DNA from: Actinokineospora iranica
Lineage (GTDB): Bacteria; Actinomycetota; Actinomycetes; Mycobacteriales; Pseudonocardiaceae
Direction of reading: 5' to 3'
Assembly: GCF_900101685.1 (NCBI RefSeq)
Contig: NZ_FMZZ01000006.1
Coordinates: 62,001-126,000 of the forward strand
Length of the DNA stretch: 64,000 bases
Positions 17,002 through 26,331 of the stretch are shown here, in pieces (positions within the stretch are counted from its first letter, which is position 1; every line of letters begins with the position of its first letter). A program made the translations under genes and the position numbers. The notes beneath the pieces are model-generated. The model was not told the DNA's origin and ran no database searches. It saw only the letters and a list, made by a program, of their open reading frames with translations.

Positions 17002-17934
17002 TCAGCGCCGACGGACCAGCAGCGCGACGACAGCCGCCACCGCCGCCGTGAGGCCGCCCACGACGCGGGACAGCTCCACCGCCCGGGTGACGTGCCCAGC
17101 GTCAGGCATCCGGCCGTCGCCCAGGACGGGGCGGTCTTCCACGCCGTAGGGGTAGACCGTGCGGCCGCCCAGGCGGACTTCCAGGGCTCCGGCGAACGCG
17201 GCCTCGACCCGGCCCGCGTTGGGGCTCGGGTGCGCCGACGCGTCGCGCTGCCAGGCGATCCAGGCGCCGCGCCGGTTGCCGCCGACGACGGGGGCGCCGA
17301 CGACCGTGAGGGCGGCGGCGAGGCGGGCGGGGACGAGGTTGGCCAGGTCGTCCAGGCGGGCCGACGCCCACCCGAAGCGCTGGTAGCGGGGGGAGCGGTG
17401 GCCGACCATGGCGTCCATGGTGTTGACCGCGCGGTAGCCGAGCAGGCCGGGGACGCCCGCGACCGCGCCCCAGACCAGGGGGGCGACGACCGCGTCGGAG
17501 GTGTTCTCGGCGACCGATTCGACCGTGGCGCGGGCCAGGGCCTTGGCGTCAAGCGCTTGCGGGTCCCGGCCGCACAGGTTCGGCAGGCGGTCGCGGGCGG
17601 CTTCCACCTCGCCGGAGTCCAGGTGGCGGCCGATGAGGGTGCCTTCCGCGGCCAGCGAGCGGCCGCCGAGGACGACCCAGGTGGCCAGGGCGGTTCCCGC
17701 CGTCCGGAGCAGCGGGTTGCGGGCGCGTTCGACCACGAGGCCGAGACTTACCGCGCCGCCGGTAAGCAGCGCCGTATACAGAACCCCTGGCGCGCGGTTG
17801 TCTCTATAGACGGCCTTCTCGACCCTCTTGGCGAGCTGGCCGAACCCGGCGACGGGGTGCCAGCGGCGCGGGTCGCCCAGCGCGACGTCGGCGGCGACTC
17901 CCAGCAACAGCCCGATAGCACGTGCCGCGGACAC
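17002..17934 (-). CDS. cobD: Adenosylcobinamide-phosphate synthase CobD/CbiB
   Basis: This 310-residue membrane protein has the CbiB motifs GDPRRWHPVAGFG near the N-terminus, ARATVESVAENTSDAVVAPLVWG at about residues 135-157, and GYRAVNTMDAMVGHRSPRY at about 166-184. The hydrophobic segments near residues 55-70, 80-95, 148-165, 205-215 and 290-306 fit an inner-membrane enzyme. It joins aminopropanol phosphate (made by CobC, encoded at 1168-2232) to adenosylcobyric acid in cobalamin synthesis. The GTG start at 17934 has ggagag 5 bp upstream. It ends 65 bp from the convergent toxin array. In M. tuberculosis it is next to SURF1; here 11 kb of toxin genes separate them. Confidence 0.92.
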   Translation of the reverse strand: MSAARAIGLLLGVAADVALGDPRRWHPVAGFGQLAKRVEKAVYRDNRAPGVLYTALLTGGAVSLGLVVERARNPLLRTAGTALATWVVLGGRSLAAEGTLIGRHLDSGEVEAARDRLPNLCGRDPQALDAKALARATVESVAENTSDAVVAPLVWGAVAGVPGLLGYRAVNTMDAMVGHRSPRYQRFGWASARLDDLANLVPARLAAALTVVGAPVVGGNRRGAWIAWQRDASAHPSPNAGRVEAAFAGALEVRLGGRTVYPYGVEDRPVLGDGRMPDAGHVTRAVELSRVVGGLTAAVAAVVALLVRRR

Positions 17935-18038
17935 AGGCGCTCTCCTTCCCCAGTGCGGGTGAACGGTATCGCGCGGCGCGGGCGGTGTGCGCGGGTGTCC
18001 GTTCCGGTTGTCGGAGCGGCGGGCTATCGTGGCCCGCC

Positions 18039-19607
18039 GTGGAGGACGAGCAGGACAGCAGCGCCGACGCCCAGCGCAGGCTCCAGCTGTACGCCTACCT
18101 GCAACCCCGTGAGCACCACCGCACGTACCTGGCGATCATGCGGTTGTTCACCTCGACGCTGTTGGCCGATCTGTCCGCGGGCGAGGTGTCCTCGGCGCTG
18201 GCGGCGGCCGAGCGGGACGGCCGGATCGACATCGGCGAGTCGCACATCGACGTGGTGATCCCCCGGCTGCGGCAGCTTGTGGAGTGGGGCAACCTGGTGC
18301 ACGGCCGCCGGGAGACGATCGCGGCGAGCATCGCGGAGTTCCAGCAGGGCTCCATGCGCTACCAGGTCAGCAAGCTCGCCGTGCGCGTCCAGCGTGACGT
18401 CGACGAGCTGCTGCGGGTGCCCGAGGGCGCCCGCGAGGTGTCCCGGGAGCTGCTGCCCGCCATCGAGCGCGGCCTGTCCGAGCTGGGTGAGACGCTGGCC
18501 ACCGCATCGGCGCGCAGCCAGCAGGACGCGGCGTCGCTGCCCGCGCGCCGGGCCCGGGAGCAGCTGGCCGAGCGGGTGACGACGCTGTTCCTGCAGCACG
18601 CCGAGCTGGCCGCCACGGTCCGCGACTTCTACGCCTACCTCGGGCAGGTCCTCACCCGCCACCACCTGGCGCCGGAGGAGATCTCCGGGTTCCGCAACCT
18701 GCTGGTCGAGTACATCCAGCTCGTGGTCGAGGACGTGCTGCGGCACACCCCGGCGATCGCGGCCGCCCTCGCCACCCTGCGCGGCGCCCGGGGCGAGCTG
18801 GTGCGGCTGCTGCGGCCCGCGGAGCAGCTGGGCGCTGCGGTGGAGCGCACTCGGGGGCGCAGCGAGGCCGACTGGCAGGAGCTGACCGACTGGTTCGCCG
18901 ACCGGCCGGGCAACCCCAGCCAGGTGACCGCCCTGCGCGACGCGACGACCCGGGCCATCGGCGCGCTGCTGGCCACGGTGCGCCGGGCGACCACGGGCGG
19001 CGGGCTGCTGCCGAGCAGGCGCGCGGAGCTGGTGAAGCTGGCGGGCTGGTTCGACCAGGCCACCGCCGACGAGGCGCACGCGATCTACGCGGCCGCGTTC
19101 GGGCTGTACTCGGCCCGCAACCTGGTGCCCGCGCCGGAGCACGACGGCGACGACGAGCACACGCCATGGCAGGACGGCCCGGCGCTGGACGTGTCGGTCA
19201 GCGTGCGCGGCCGGGGCGACCGGGGCGCGCGCGGCCGGACGTCGCGGATCATGGACGACCCGATCACCGAGCAGGGGCTGCTCGCCCAGGCGCGCGAGGC
19301 CGACGAGCGGCGGGAGGCGGCCTCGGCGGAGCTTGCCGCCGCGTCGACCAACCTGGCTGAGGTGACGCTGTCCGGGGAGGCGTTGGGCGCGCTGTGCGAG
19401 CTGCTGACGCTGGCCATGGCGCAGCGGGAGGGCGCGGCCGACCCGGGCACGGCCACCGACCAGGTGCGCGGGCTCTCCCTCACCCTGACCCCCGAGCCTG
19501 GCCGGATGACCCGCATCCGCAGTTCGTCGGGCACGCTGACGTTGCGCGACACCGCGCTGGGGATCAGCCGGGTCGAGACGGGGAGGAAGGTGCGCGATGG
19601 CCGTTAA
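18039..19607 (+). CDS. jetA: Wadjet type II subunit JetA (DUF2397/TIGR02677, kleisin/winged-helix type)
   Basis: This 522-residue protein follows the DUF2397 pattern: an N-terminal YAYLQPREHHRTYLAIMRLF, winged-helix region DIGESHIDVVIPRLRQLVEWGNL, the long helical middle (RELLPAIERGLSELGETLATASARSQQDA, HHLAPEEISGFRNLLVEYIQ) and a C-terminal winged-helix-like end. It is the kleisin-like, MukF-related subunit that bridges the SMC-like ATPase. The GTG start at 18039 was chosen because the family's conserved N-terminus begins a few codons later and upstream sequence lacks family character. It overlaps jetB by 11 bp. It is divergent from cobD, with a 104-bp gap that must hold both promoters. Confidence 0.85.
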   Translation: MEDEQDSSADAQRRLQLYAYLQPREHHRTYLAIMRLFTSTLLADLSAGEVSSALAAAERDGRIDIGESHIDVVIPRLRQLVEWGNLVHGRRETIAASIAEFQQGSMRYQVSKLAVRVQRDVDELLRVPEGAREVSRELLPAIERGLSELGETLATASARSQQDAASLPARRAREQLAERVTTLFLQHAELAATVRDFYAYLGQVLTRHHLAPEEISGFRNLLVEYIQLVVEDVLRHTPAIAAALATLRGARGELVRLLRPAEQLGAAVERTRGRSEADWQELTDWFADRPGNPSQVTALRDATTRAIGALLATVRRATTGGGLLPSRRAELVKLAGWFDQATADEAHAIYAAAFGLYSARNLVPAPEHDGDDEHTPWQDGPALDVSVSVRGRGDRGARGRTSRIMDDPITEQGLLAQAREADERREAASAELAAASTNLAEVTLSGEALGALCELLTLAMAQREGAADPGTATDQVRGLSLTLTPEPGRMTRIRSSSGTLTLRDTALGISRVETGRKVRDGR

Positions 19608-20829
19608 GTCCCGGGTCGACGTGCTCGCCGACCTGTCCGACATCGACGCGGGCAACGTCGCCCGCTGCGCGAAGGTGCTGCTGCGGCACCCGCTCCTGCG
19701 CCCCGGCGGGCCTGACGGCGACCTCTTGCCGCTGGTCTACCGCTACCGGGTGGCGTTGCAGGAGATGTTCGCGAGCCTGCTCGGCTACCGGCTCGTGGTC
19801 GAGCGGCGGTTCGCGCGCCTCTACAAAGCCGGACCGGGCCGCGACGCCACCCGCGGCGAGCCTGCGCTGTCGCCGCGCGCCTACGCGTATGTCTGCCTGA
19901 CCATGGCGGCGCTGACCGGCGTCGGTAAGCAGGTGCTGCTGTCGCGCCTGGTCGCGGACGTGCGGGCGACGGCGGCCGAAGCGGGCGTCGCGGTGGCCGA
20001 CGACATCGGCGACCGGCGCGCGCTGACCGCGGCGCTGCGCCACCTGATCGGGCTGGGCGTGATCACCGAGACCGACGGCAGCGTCGCCGGGCTGATCGGC
20101 GAGGCGACCGCGGAGGCGCTGATCACCATCCACACCGATCTGCTCGGCCAGTTGCTCGCCGGTCCGCTGGCCGAAGCCGAGTCCGCCGACGAGCTGATCG
20201 AGTCGGCGGCATCGCCGGGCCAACTGGGCACCGAGCACGCGGTGCGGCGGCGGCTGGTGGAGAATCCCGTGACGCTGCACGCCGACCTGCCCGCCGACGA
20301 GGCGGACTGGCTGCTGCGCAGGCAGCGCCGCGAGTCCGTGGTGCTGGAGCGGTGCTTCGGCCTGATCACCGAGACCCGCGCCGAGGGCGTCGCGGTCACC
20401 GACCCGGAGGAATACCTGACCGACGTCCTGTTCCCGTCCACCGGCACGGTGGCGCGGATCGCGCTTTTGGCCCTGCCCGACCTACTGTCCGGGGAGTCCG
20501 GAGAGTCCGAAGAGGACGGTGAGCCGCGCCGTGACGGCCGGGTTCCGGTCACCAGAGCCGCGCTGCGCGAGGTGTGCGAGCGGCTGGTGGCGGAATACCC
20601 GGCGGCGTGGTCGCGGCAGGCGACCGAGGACGTCGACGCGCTGGTGGACTCGGTGACGGGACTGCTGTCCCGGCTGAGTCTGGCGCTGCCCGACGGCGAC
20701 GGCTGGCTGATCAGCCCGGCCGCGCACCGCTGGCTGCCGCAGCCGGACGACACCCCGACCCGGCCGAGTGCGCCCGAGGCGCCGCCGGAGCCGGGCTGGT
20801 CCCTGTTCGACGAGGAAGGTGGCGTGTGA
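19597..20829 (+). CDS. jetB: Wadjet type II subunit JetB (DUF2398/TIGR02678)
   Basis: This 410-residue protein matches the DUF2398 pattern: ARCAKVLLRHPLLRPG near the N-terminus, the YRLVVERRFARLYK stretch near residue 65, and SPRAYAYVCLTMAALTGVGKQVLLSRL. It ends in a winged-helix-like C-terminal part with TRAALREVCERLVAEYPAAW. It corresponds to the MukE-like subunit that binds JetA and the ATPase. The start is ATG at 19597 inside the last codons of jetA; the GTGA at 20826 links it to jetC. Its tail after about residue 385 is proline- and acid-rich. Confidence 0.85.
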   Translation: MAVKSRVDVLADLSDIDAGNVARCAKVLLRHPLLRPGGPDGDLLPLVYRYRVALQEMFASLLGYRLVVERRFARLYKAGPGRDATRGEPALSPRAYAYVCLTMAALTGVGKQVLLSRLVADVRATAAEAGVAVADDIGDRRALTAALRHLIGLGVITETDGSVAGLIGEATAEALITIHTDLLGQLLAGPLAEAESADELIESAASPGQLGTEHAVRRRLVENPVTLHADLPADEADWLLRRQRRESVVLERCFGLITETRAEGVAVTDPEEYLTDVLFPSTGTVARIALLALPDLLSGESGESEEDGEPRRDGRVPVTRAALREVCERLVAEYPAAWSRQATEDVDALVDSVTGLLSRLSLALPDGDGWLISPAAHRWLPQPDDTPTRPSAPEAPPEPGWSLFDEEGGV

Positions 20830-23800
20830 GCGAGCAGGAACACGAGGTGTTCGGCCGCTGGCGGCTGCACCGGGGCGGGATCGTCAACATCTGGCAGTAC
20901 CGCGAGCAGACGTTCGACTTCTCCGGCGGGCGCGCGATCTTCCAGGGCACCAACGGGTCCGGCAAGTCGCGCACGCTGGAACTGCTGCTGCCGCTGTGTC
21001 TGGACGGCGATCTGCGCTACCTGGGCTCCAAGGGTGCGGGCACGGTGTCGATCCGGCGGCTGATGCTCGACGACTACGACGGCGGCCCGAACCGCATCGG
21101 CTACGCCTGGATCGAGTTGCACCGCACCACTGCGCGCGGCGGCGACGAGTACCTGACCTGCGGCATCGGGGTGAAGGCGTCGGCGACCTCGCAGCAGATC
21201 AGCGACTCGTGGCGGTTCGTCACGCCGTCGCGGGTGGGCACGCACTTCCAGCTCGCCTCCCCGGACCGCGTGCCGCTCGGTCCGGCCGCGCTGCGGGAAG
21301 TCCTTGGCGCGGACCGGGTCTACGATGAGACCGCGTTCCGCGCGAAGGTCGCCGAGACCGTCTACGGCGTGCCCGGCGGGCGCTACGGCGACCTCCTGCA
21401 CCTCCAGCGAACGCTGCGCAACCCGGACATCGGGTTGAAGGTGCAGGACGGGCAGCTTGAGCAGATCCTGTCCGACGCGCTGCCGCCGCTGGACGCGGGC
21501 GTGGTGGAGCAGCTGGCCACCTCGTTCGAGGACCTGGAGTCGATCCGGGAGAACATCGGCAGGCTCGGCGCGGCCGACGCGGCGATGAGCGCGTTCCTGT
21601 CCGGCTACTCCGGCTACGCCCTCGGCGCGCTGCACGCCGCCGGTGGGCGGGCGCAGGCGGCGAACCGCGCGCTGGACAGCGCGCACGCCGAAATCCGGAA
21701 ACTGCAAGGGAAGCTCACCGCCGACGACGCCCGGCACGCCGAGGCCGAGGACCGGGTGCGGGCGCTGGAGGACCGCGACGTCGAGCTGGAGAACAGCATC
21801 GACTCGCTCAAGTCGCTGCCCGCATACCAGGGGCTGCGCGATTTGCAGGACCGGGAGAAGCTGGTCGAGCGCACCCGGGAGGCCGCGACCGCCGCGCTCG
21901 ACAACGCCGCTGTGCAGCGCAACCACGCCGATCGCGCGGTCGAGACGGTGCTGACCGTGCTGCGCAGGCTCGGCGGGGACGTCGAGGACGCCACCGAGCT
22001 CGCCCAGTCCACAAGGGACGGTCTGGCCGCCGCCGGACTCGACCCGGCGTTGAGCCCGAAGGTGCCCGCGGCGCCGAAACCGCTGCCGCGCACCGAGTCC
22101 GACCAGGTGCGCGCCAAGCCCGACCCGGAGGCCGAGCCGCTGGAGATCCAGCGCCGCACCCCGCCCGCGCTCGCCCCGGACGAGCTCGACGCCGGTTTCT
22201 CCGCCGCCGGAGCACAGGCTGCCGAGGTCGCGGCCGTGCTCTCCCGGCGCGGCGCGCTGGCGATGTCGCTGCACGAGCGGTCGCAGAGCCTCGACGCGGA
22301 CCGGCAGGAGCTGGACAAGCTGCGCGCCAAGGCCCGCGACGCGCAGATCGAGGCAACCGAGTCGGCCGGGCGGCGCAACGAGGCCTGGCAGCGCTTCATG
22401 GTCGCGGCGGAAGTGTGGTGTGAGAAGGCGGTCGCGTGGACCGCGGCCGGGCCGTTCGCCGAGGACCACGCGCCCCGCCCGCCGCAGCCGCCGACGCCCG
22501 CCGAGGTGCAGGCGGGCCCGGACCGGACCCGGGAGGCGCGTGACGCGGCCCGGCAGTGGGCCGCGCCGCACATTTCCGGGCTGCGGCAGCGGGTCGTGGC
22601 CGCGCGGCAGTCCGTGGACGGGCTGGTCGGGCAGATCAAGGACACCGAGCGGCGGCTCATCGAGCTGCGCAAGGGCGTCGACGCCGCTCCCCCGCCGCCG
22701 CAGTACGCCAGCGCCGAGCGCGATCCCGGGGCAGGTGCGCCGTTCTACCGGCTGGTCGACTTCGCCGACGGCATCGACGCCGCCGCGCGGGCCGGGCTCG
22801 AAGCGGCGTTGCAGGCCAGCGGGCTGCTGACGGCGTGGGTGAGCGCGGACGGCGTGGTGGCCGACCCGGACCTCGCGGACGTTCTGGCCAGTGTGGACGG
22901 CCCAGTGGACGCTTCAGTGGACGCTTCAGTGGACGCTCCGACCGCGCCGAAGTCGTTGGCCGCGGCGCTTGTCCCGGCCGTGGAGCCGGACAGCCCGGTG
23001 TCTGCGGAAGCGGTGTCGAGGCTGCTGGCGGCGGTTTCCTATGCCGCCGACCATGGCGGCTTGGCCGTGTGGCCTTCCGGCCGGTGGCGCGCGGGCGTGC
23101 TGCGCGGCGCGCTGTCCAAACAAGACGCCGAGTTCGTCGGGGCAGGCGCGCGGGAGGCCGCGCGCAAGCGGGCGATCGCCGAGCTGGCGGCCGCGCTGGA
23201 ACGGCTGCACGAAGAGCTTTCCGCCGCGGAAGCCGAGCTGCGGGAGCGCACGGCGACCGTGGAGGTGTGGGACCGGCACCTCGACGCGTTCCCCGACGAC
23301 CGCGAGCTGATCGGCGCGCGGGTGACCGTCGAGCAGGCCGCCCGGCAGGCCGAGGATGCCGCCGCGAAGGCCGAGCGGCTGCGGACCGAGCACGTGGCCG
23401 CCGACGGCCGGGTCCAGGCGATGGTGACCGAACTCGCCCAGGACGCGGGCGCGGCGGGAATCGCGCCGGACACCGAGGCGCTGCGGCAGGCGCACCGCGC
23501 GGCCACCCAGGCGCGCGGGTCGGCGCTGAGCCTGCGCGACGCGCTCGCCAAGCGGTGCGTCGGCACGGTGCGCGACCTGGTCGAGGCGCTGCACGACCAC
23601 AACGCCGCCGCCGACGACCGCGCCACGGCCGAGCGGGTCGCCGACGAGAAATGCCTTGCCTTCCACCGGGAAGCCGCGGCCCTGGCCGAGCTGACGGCCG
23701 CGGTCGGCGGCGAGGCCGAGGAAGTCTCCCGCCAGCTCGGCGACCTGGAGCGACAGCGACGGGCCACCCGCCAGGAGCTGCCCGAGACCCGCAAGGCCGC

Positions 23801-24986
23801 GACCGAGCTGTCCAACCAGGTCGTGAAGACGCAGACCCTGCTGGACACCCGCATGGCCGAGATCGACGGCAAGCGCGCGGCAGCCGACGCCGCCGCGCGG
23901 GCGTTCGCCGACGCCCTCGGCGCGCCCGGCGTGTGGGAGGCCGCGGTGGCCGACGACCGGCCCGAGGACGACGAAGAGGCGTACGCGCTGCTGGAAAACG
24001 CGGTGGCGCAAGCGAAGCGGCTGCCTTCGGAAGAGAACGTGCTGACCAAGCTGCAAGCGTTGCAGGCTTCTCTCGCGGGCACGCACAACGTGCTGCCCGA
24101 GCGGCACGCGGGCATCCTGACCGTCGTGGTGTCCGCTGAGGACGGTCCGGCCCCGGTCGCGGTGGCGGCGCGGCGGGTCGCCGAGCGGCTGGCCGAGCGG
24201 CGCGGGTTTCTGACCGAGCAGTACCAGGGGATCTTCGCGCTGCACCTGGTGCGGGAGCTGGCCGAGCGGCTGTCGACGCAGGTCTCGGTCGCCGAGGACC
24301 TGACCCGCCGGATGAACGACGTGCTCGACTCGGCGCGCTCCAGCCAGGGCGTGCACGTGCAGCTCGAATGGCAGCCCGCCGCGTGGCTGGACGAGTCCAC
24401 TGTGGAGGCTCTGCGGCTGCTGCGGATGCCGTTCGCGCAGCGCACCGAGGAGCAGGACACCCGGTTGCAGCAGGTGTTCACCGAGCGGATCGAGGCCGAG
24501 CGGGACACCGCGTCCGGCGGGTACACCGAGATCCTGGCGCGGGCGCTGGACTACCGGTCGTGGTTCTCCTTCACCGTGCGGGTCCGCGACACCGGCCCCG
24601 ACGGCAAGCCGCGCTCGCGGCGGCTGCGGCAGCTTTCCTCCGGTGAGACGCGGCTGATCTCGTATGTGACCCTGTTCGCCGCCGCGGCGGCGTTCTACGG
24701 CGCGATCACCGCGGGCGTGTCGGCGACCTCGCGGATGGCGCCGCTGCGGCTGGTGCTGCTGGACGAGGCGTTCGAGCGGCTGGACGACCCGACGATCGCG
24801 CGGATGCTGGGCCTGCTGGTCGACCTGGACATGGACTGGATCATCACCTGGCCCAGCGGCTGGGGCGTGTCCGACCGGATTCCCCGGATGCACATCTACG
24901 ACGTGCTGCGGCCCAAGTCCGGCCACGGCGTCGCCTGCACGCACACCACCTGGGACGGCGCGGGCCTCGACCGGGACGACCCGTGA
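20826..24986 (+). CDS. jetC: Wadjet type II SMC-like ATPase JetC (TIGR02680 family)
   Basis: This 1386-residue SMC/MukB-like protein has a Walker A GTNGSGKS at residues 41-48, two long charged coiled-coil arms (roughly 330-830 and 930-1190) around a small hinge region near 640-760, the ABC signature LSSGETR near 1271 and Walker B LRLVLLDEAFERLDD near 1308. It is the motor of the Wadjet complex, which extrudes DNA loops and marks small circular DNA for cutting by JetD. The start codon GTG at 20826 overlaps the jetB stop, and the stop overlaps the jetD start. A short VDAS repeat at about 693-705 lies in the hinge-proximal region. Confidence 0.9.
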   Translation: MSEQEHEVFGRWRLHRGGIVNIWQYREQTFDFSGGRAIFQGTNGSGKSRTLELLLPLCLDGDLRYLGSKGAGTVSIRRLMLDDYDGGPNRIGYAWIELHRTTARGGDEYLTCGIGVKASATSQQISDSWRFVTPSRVGTHFQLASPDRVPLGPAALREVLGADRVYDETAFRAKVAETVYGVPGGRYGDLLHLQRTLRNPDIGLKVQDGQLEQILSDALPPLDAGVVEQLATSFEDLESIRENIGRLGAADAAMSAFLSGYSGYALGALHAAGGRAQAANRALDSAHAEIRKLQGKLTADDARHAEAEDRVRALEDRDVELENSIDSLKSLPAYQGLRDLQDREKLVERTREAATAALDNAAVQRNHADRAVETVLTVLRRLGGDVEDATELAQSTRDGLAAAGLDPALSPKVPAAPKPLPRTESDQVRAKPDPEAEPLEIQRRTPPALAPDELDAGFSAAGAQAAEVAAVLSRRGALAMSLHERSQSLDADRQELDKLRAKARDAQIEATESAGRRNEAWQRFMVAAEVWCEKAVAWTAAGPFAEDHAPRPPQPPTPAEVQAGPDRTREARDAARQWAAPHISGLRQRVVAARQSVDGLVGQIKDTERRLIELRKGVDAAPPPPQYASAERDPGAGAPFYRLVDFADGIDAAARAGLEAALQASGLLTAWVSADGVVADPDLADVLASVDGPVDASVDASVDAPTAPKSLAAALVPAVEPDSPVSAEAVSRLLAAVSYAADHGGLAVWPSGRWRAGVLRGALSKQDAEFVGAGAREAARKRAIAELAAALERLHEELSAAEAELRERTATVEVWDRHLDAFPDDRELIGARVTVEQAARQAEDAAAKAERLRTEHVAADGRVQAMVTELAQDAGAAGIAPDTEALRQAHRAATQARGSALSLRDALAKRCVGTVRDLVEALHDHNAAADDRATAERVADEKCLAFHREAAALAELTAAVGGEAEEVSRQLGDLERQRRATRQELPETRKAATELSNQVVKTQTLLDTRMAEIDGKRAAADAAARAFADALGAPGVWEAAVADDRPEDDEEAYALLENAVAQAKRLPSEENVLTKLQALQASLAGTHNVLPERHAGILTVVVSAEDGPAPVAVAARRVAERLAERRGFLTEQYQGIFALHLVRELAERLSTQVSVAEDLTRRMNDVLDSARSSQGVHVQLEWQPAAWLDESTVEALRLLRMPFAQRTEEQDTRLQQVFTERIEAERDTASGGYTEILARALDYRSWFSFTVRVRDTGPDGKPRSRRLRQLSSGETRLISYVTLFAAAAAFYGAITAGVSATSRMAPLRLVLLDEAFERLDDPTIARMLGLLVDLDMDWIITWPSGWGVSDRIPRMHIYDVLRPKSGHGVACTHTTWDGAGLDRDDP
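22904..22937 (+). repeat. 12-bp tandem repeat inside jetC
   Basis: The unit agtggacgcttc is present in two full copies and most of a third, in frame, giving a VDAS repeat in the hinge-proximal part of the ATPase. The repeat is a multiple of three and does not disturb the frame. Confidence 0.9.
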
Positions 24987-26248
24987 CCGGCGACTTGGCC
25001 CGCGAATACGGGCGGCCCGAGTACGAGGTGCTGTGGCGGCAGGCGCGCAAAGCGGTGGCGCGCGGGCAGGTCAAGCTCGGCTACAAGCCGCCGGACCACT
25101 CGGCGGCGGACGCGGTGTCCGCGCTGCTCGGCGCGTTCGACGAGCCGCCCGCGCGGGCTCGGCTGGCCGCCGGGATCGGCACGACGATCGTGGTGGCCGA
25201 CCTGGACACCCGGCTGCGGGCCGGGAAATTCCACTGTGGACTGGCCGAGGTGCTGGCCGCCGTGCACGGCGAGCCCGCGGAGTTCAACCCAGTGCAGGCG
25301 TCGGTGGACGCGTCGCGGCGGGAGTGGGTCAACGAGATCCTGACCGGCGCGCTGGCCTCGGCGGGCCTGCAATCGCGCGCGTGGGCGCCGTACTGGGTCG
25401 ACCACGTGCGCCGCTACGCCAAGATCCCCCCGGAACGCCTGGCGGAACCGGCTTCCCGCGCTGCGGCGATCCTGGCCCGCCTGACTCTGGACCCGAACGC
25501 CATTCCCGAGACGTGGTCCGCGCGGGCCGATCTGGCCGCCCGCCACGGCGGCGGCGCGCATTCCCTTGACCGGGGCCAGAAATTGGCCGGGCTGGTGCTG
25601 CGCGCGGCGGCGCTGGCGCACGGGGTGGAGTTCCCACGCTCGGCGCGCGACGAGCGGACCCTGTGGGAGCGCTGCGGTGTCGCGCTCGACAGCGTTTCCG
25701 CGACCGTGCTGTGCTGGGCGCTCCCGGTCCCCGCCATGGCTGACCGCACGGCGGCTGGTTTCCCGACGCACCTGACGCTACGCGACCTGCGGGCGGCGGA
25801 TCTGGTGGCGCCCAAGGGAACCGTGGTCGCGGTGTGCGAGAACCCGCGCGTGGTCGAGGCGGCCGTGGACGCGGGCGCCACCCATCCCCTGGTGTGCGTG
25901 TCAGGCCACCTGAACACCGTCGCGCGGCAACTCCTGGCCCACCTCGCCGACGCGGGCGCGGCCATCCGCCACCACGGCGACTTCGACCGCGACGGCCTCC
26001 TGATCGCCCGCCAGGTCCTCGACCTGACCGGCGGCGCCCCCTGGCGCCTCGGCGCCGACGACTACCGCGAAGCCCTGGATCTGGCCCGCGCCGACGAGGT
26101 CGACCTCCCGCCGCTGGGCGCGGAACCCGGCCCGACCCCGTGGGACCCGACCCTGCCGGAAGCCATGCGCGCGGGCTGGGCGGTGGAGGAGGAAGTCGTC
26201 CTCGACCTGCTACTCGCCGACCTCAAGGCAGGCCTGGCGGCAGCCTGA
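24983..26248 (+). CDS. jetD: Wadjet type II nuclease subunit JetD (DUF2399/TIGR02679, Toprim)
   Basis: This 421-residue protein has a DUF3323-like N-terminal half and a C-terminal Toprim domain. The catalytic Glu is in VVAVCENPRVVEAA (about residue 287), and the DxD pair is in HHGDFDRDGLLIARQ (about residues 331-340). This is the endonuclease that cleaves plasmid DNA trapped by the SMC complex. It is the last gene of the operon, GTG start at 24983 overlapping the jetC stop. All four subunits carry their key motifs, so the system looks functional. Confidence 0.88.
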   Translation: MTGDLAREYGRPEYEVLWRQARKAVARGQVKLGYKPPDHSAADAVSALLGAFDEPPARARLAAGIGTTIVVADLDTRLRAGKFHCGLAEVLAAVHGEPAEFNPVQASVDASRREWVNEILTGALASAGLQSRAWAPYWVDHVRRYAKIPPERLAEPASRAAAILARLTLDPNAIPETWSARADLAARHGGGAHSLDRGQKLAGLVLRAAALAHGVEFPRSARDERTLWERCGVALDSVSATVLCWALPVPAMADRTAAGFPTHLTLRDLRAADLVAPKGTVVAVCENPRVVEAAVDAGATHPLVCVSGHLNTVARQLLAHLADAGAAIRHHGDFDRDGLLIARQVLDLTGGAPWRLGADDYREALDLARADEVDLPPLGAEPGPTPWDPTLPEAMRAGWAVEEEVVLDLLLADLKAGLAAA

Positions 26249-26302
26249 GCGCGCCTTCCGCGCACCTCGTCCTGAAGAACCCGACGATTCAGCCGTGACT
26301 GT

Positions 26303-26322
26303 AGTACAGCCAGAGCTGTACT
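26303..26322. promoter_or_regulatory. Operator palindrome ahead of the CmtR-type regulator
   Basis: An exact 8-bp inverted repeat, AGTACAGC-N4-GCTGTACT, lies 10 bp before the start codon of the metal sensor. Such spacing places it over the promoter or transcription start, as expected for auto-repression by an ArsR-family dimer. Binding is inferred. Confidence 0.75.
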
Positions 26323-26331
26323 GTTGCGGCT

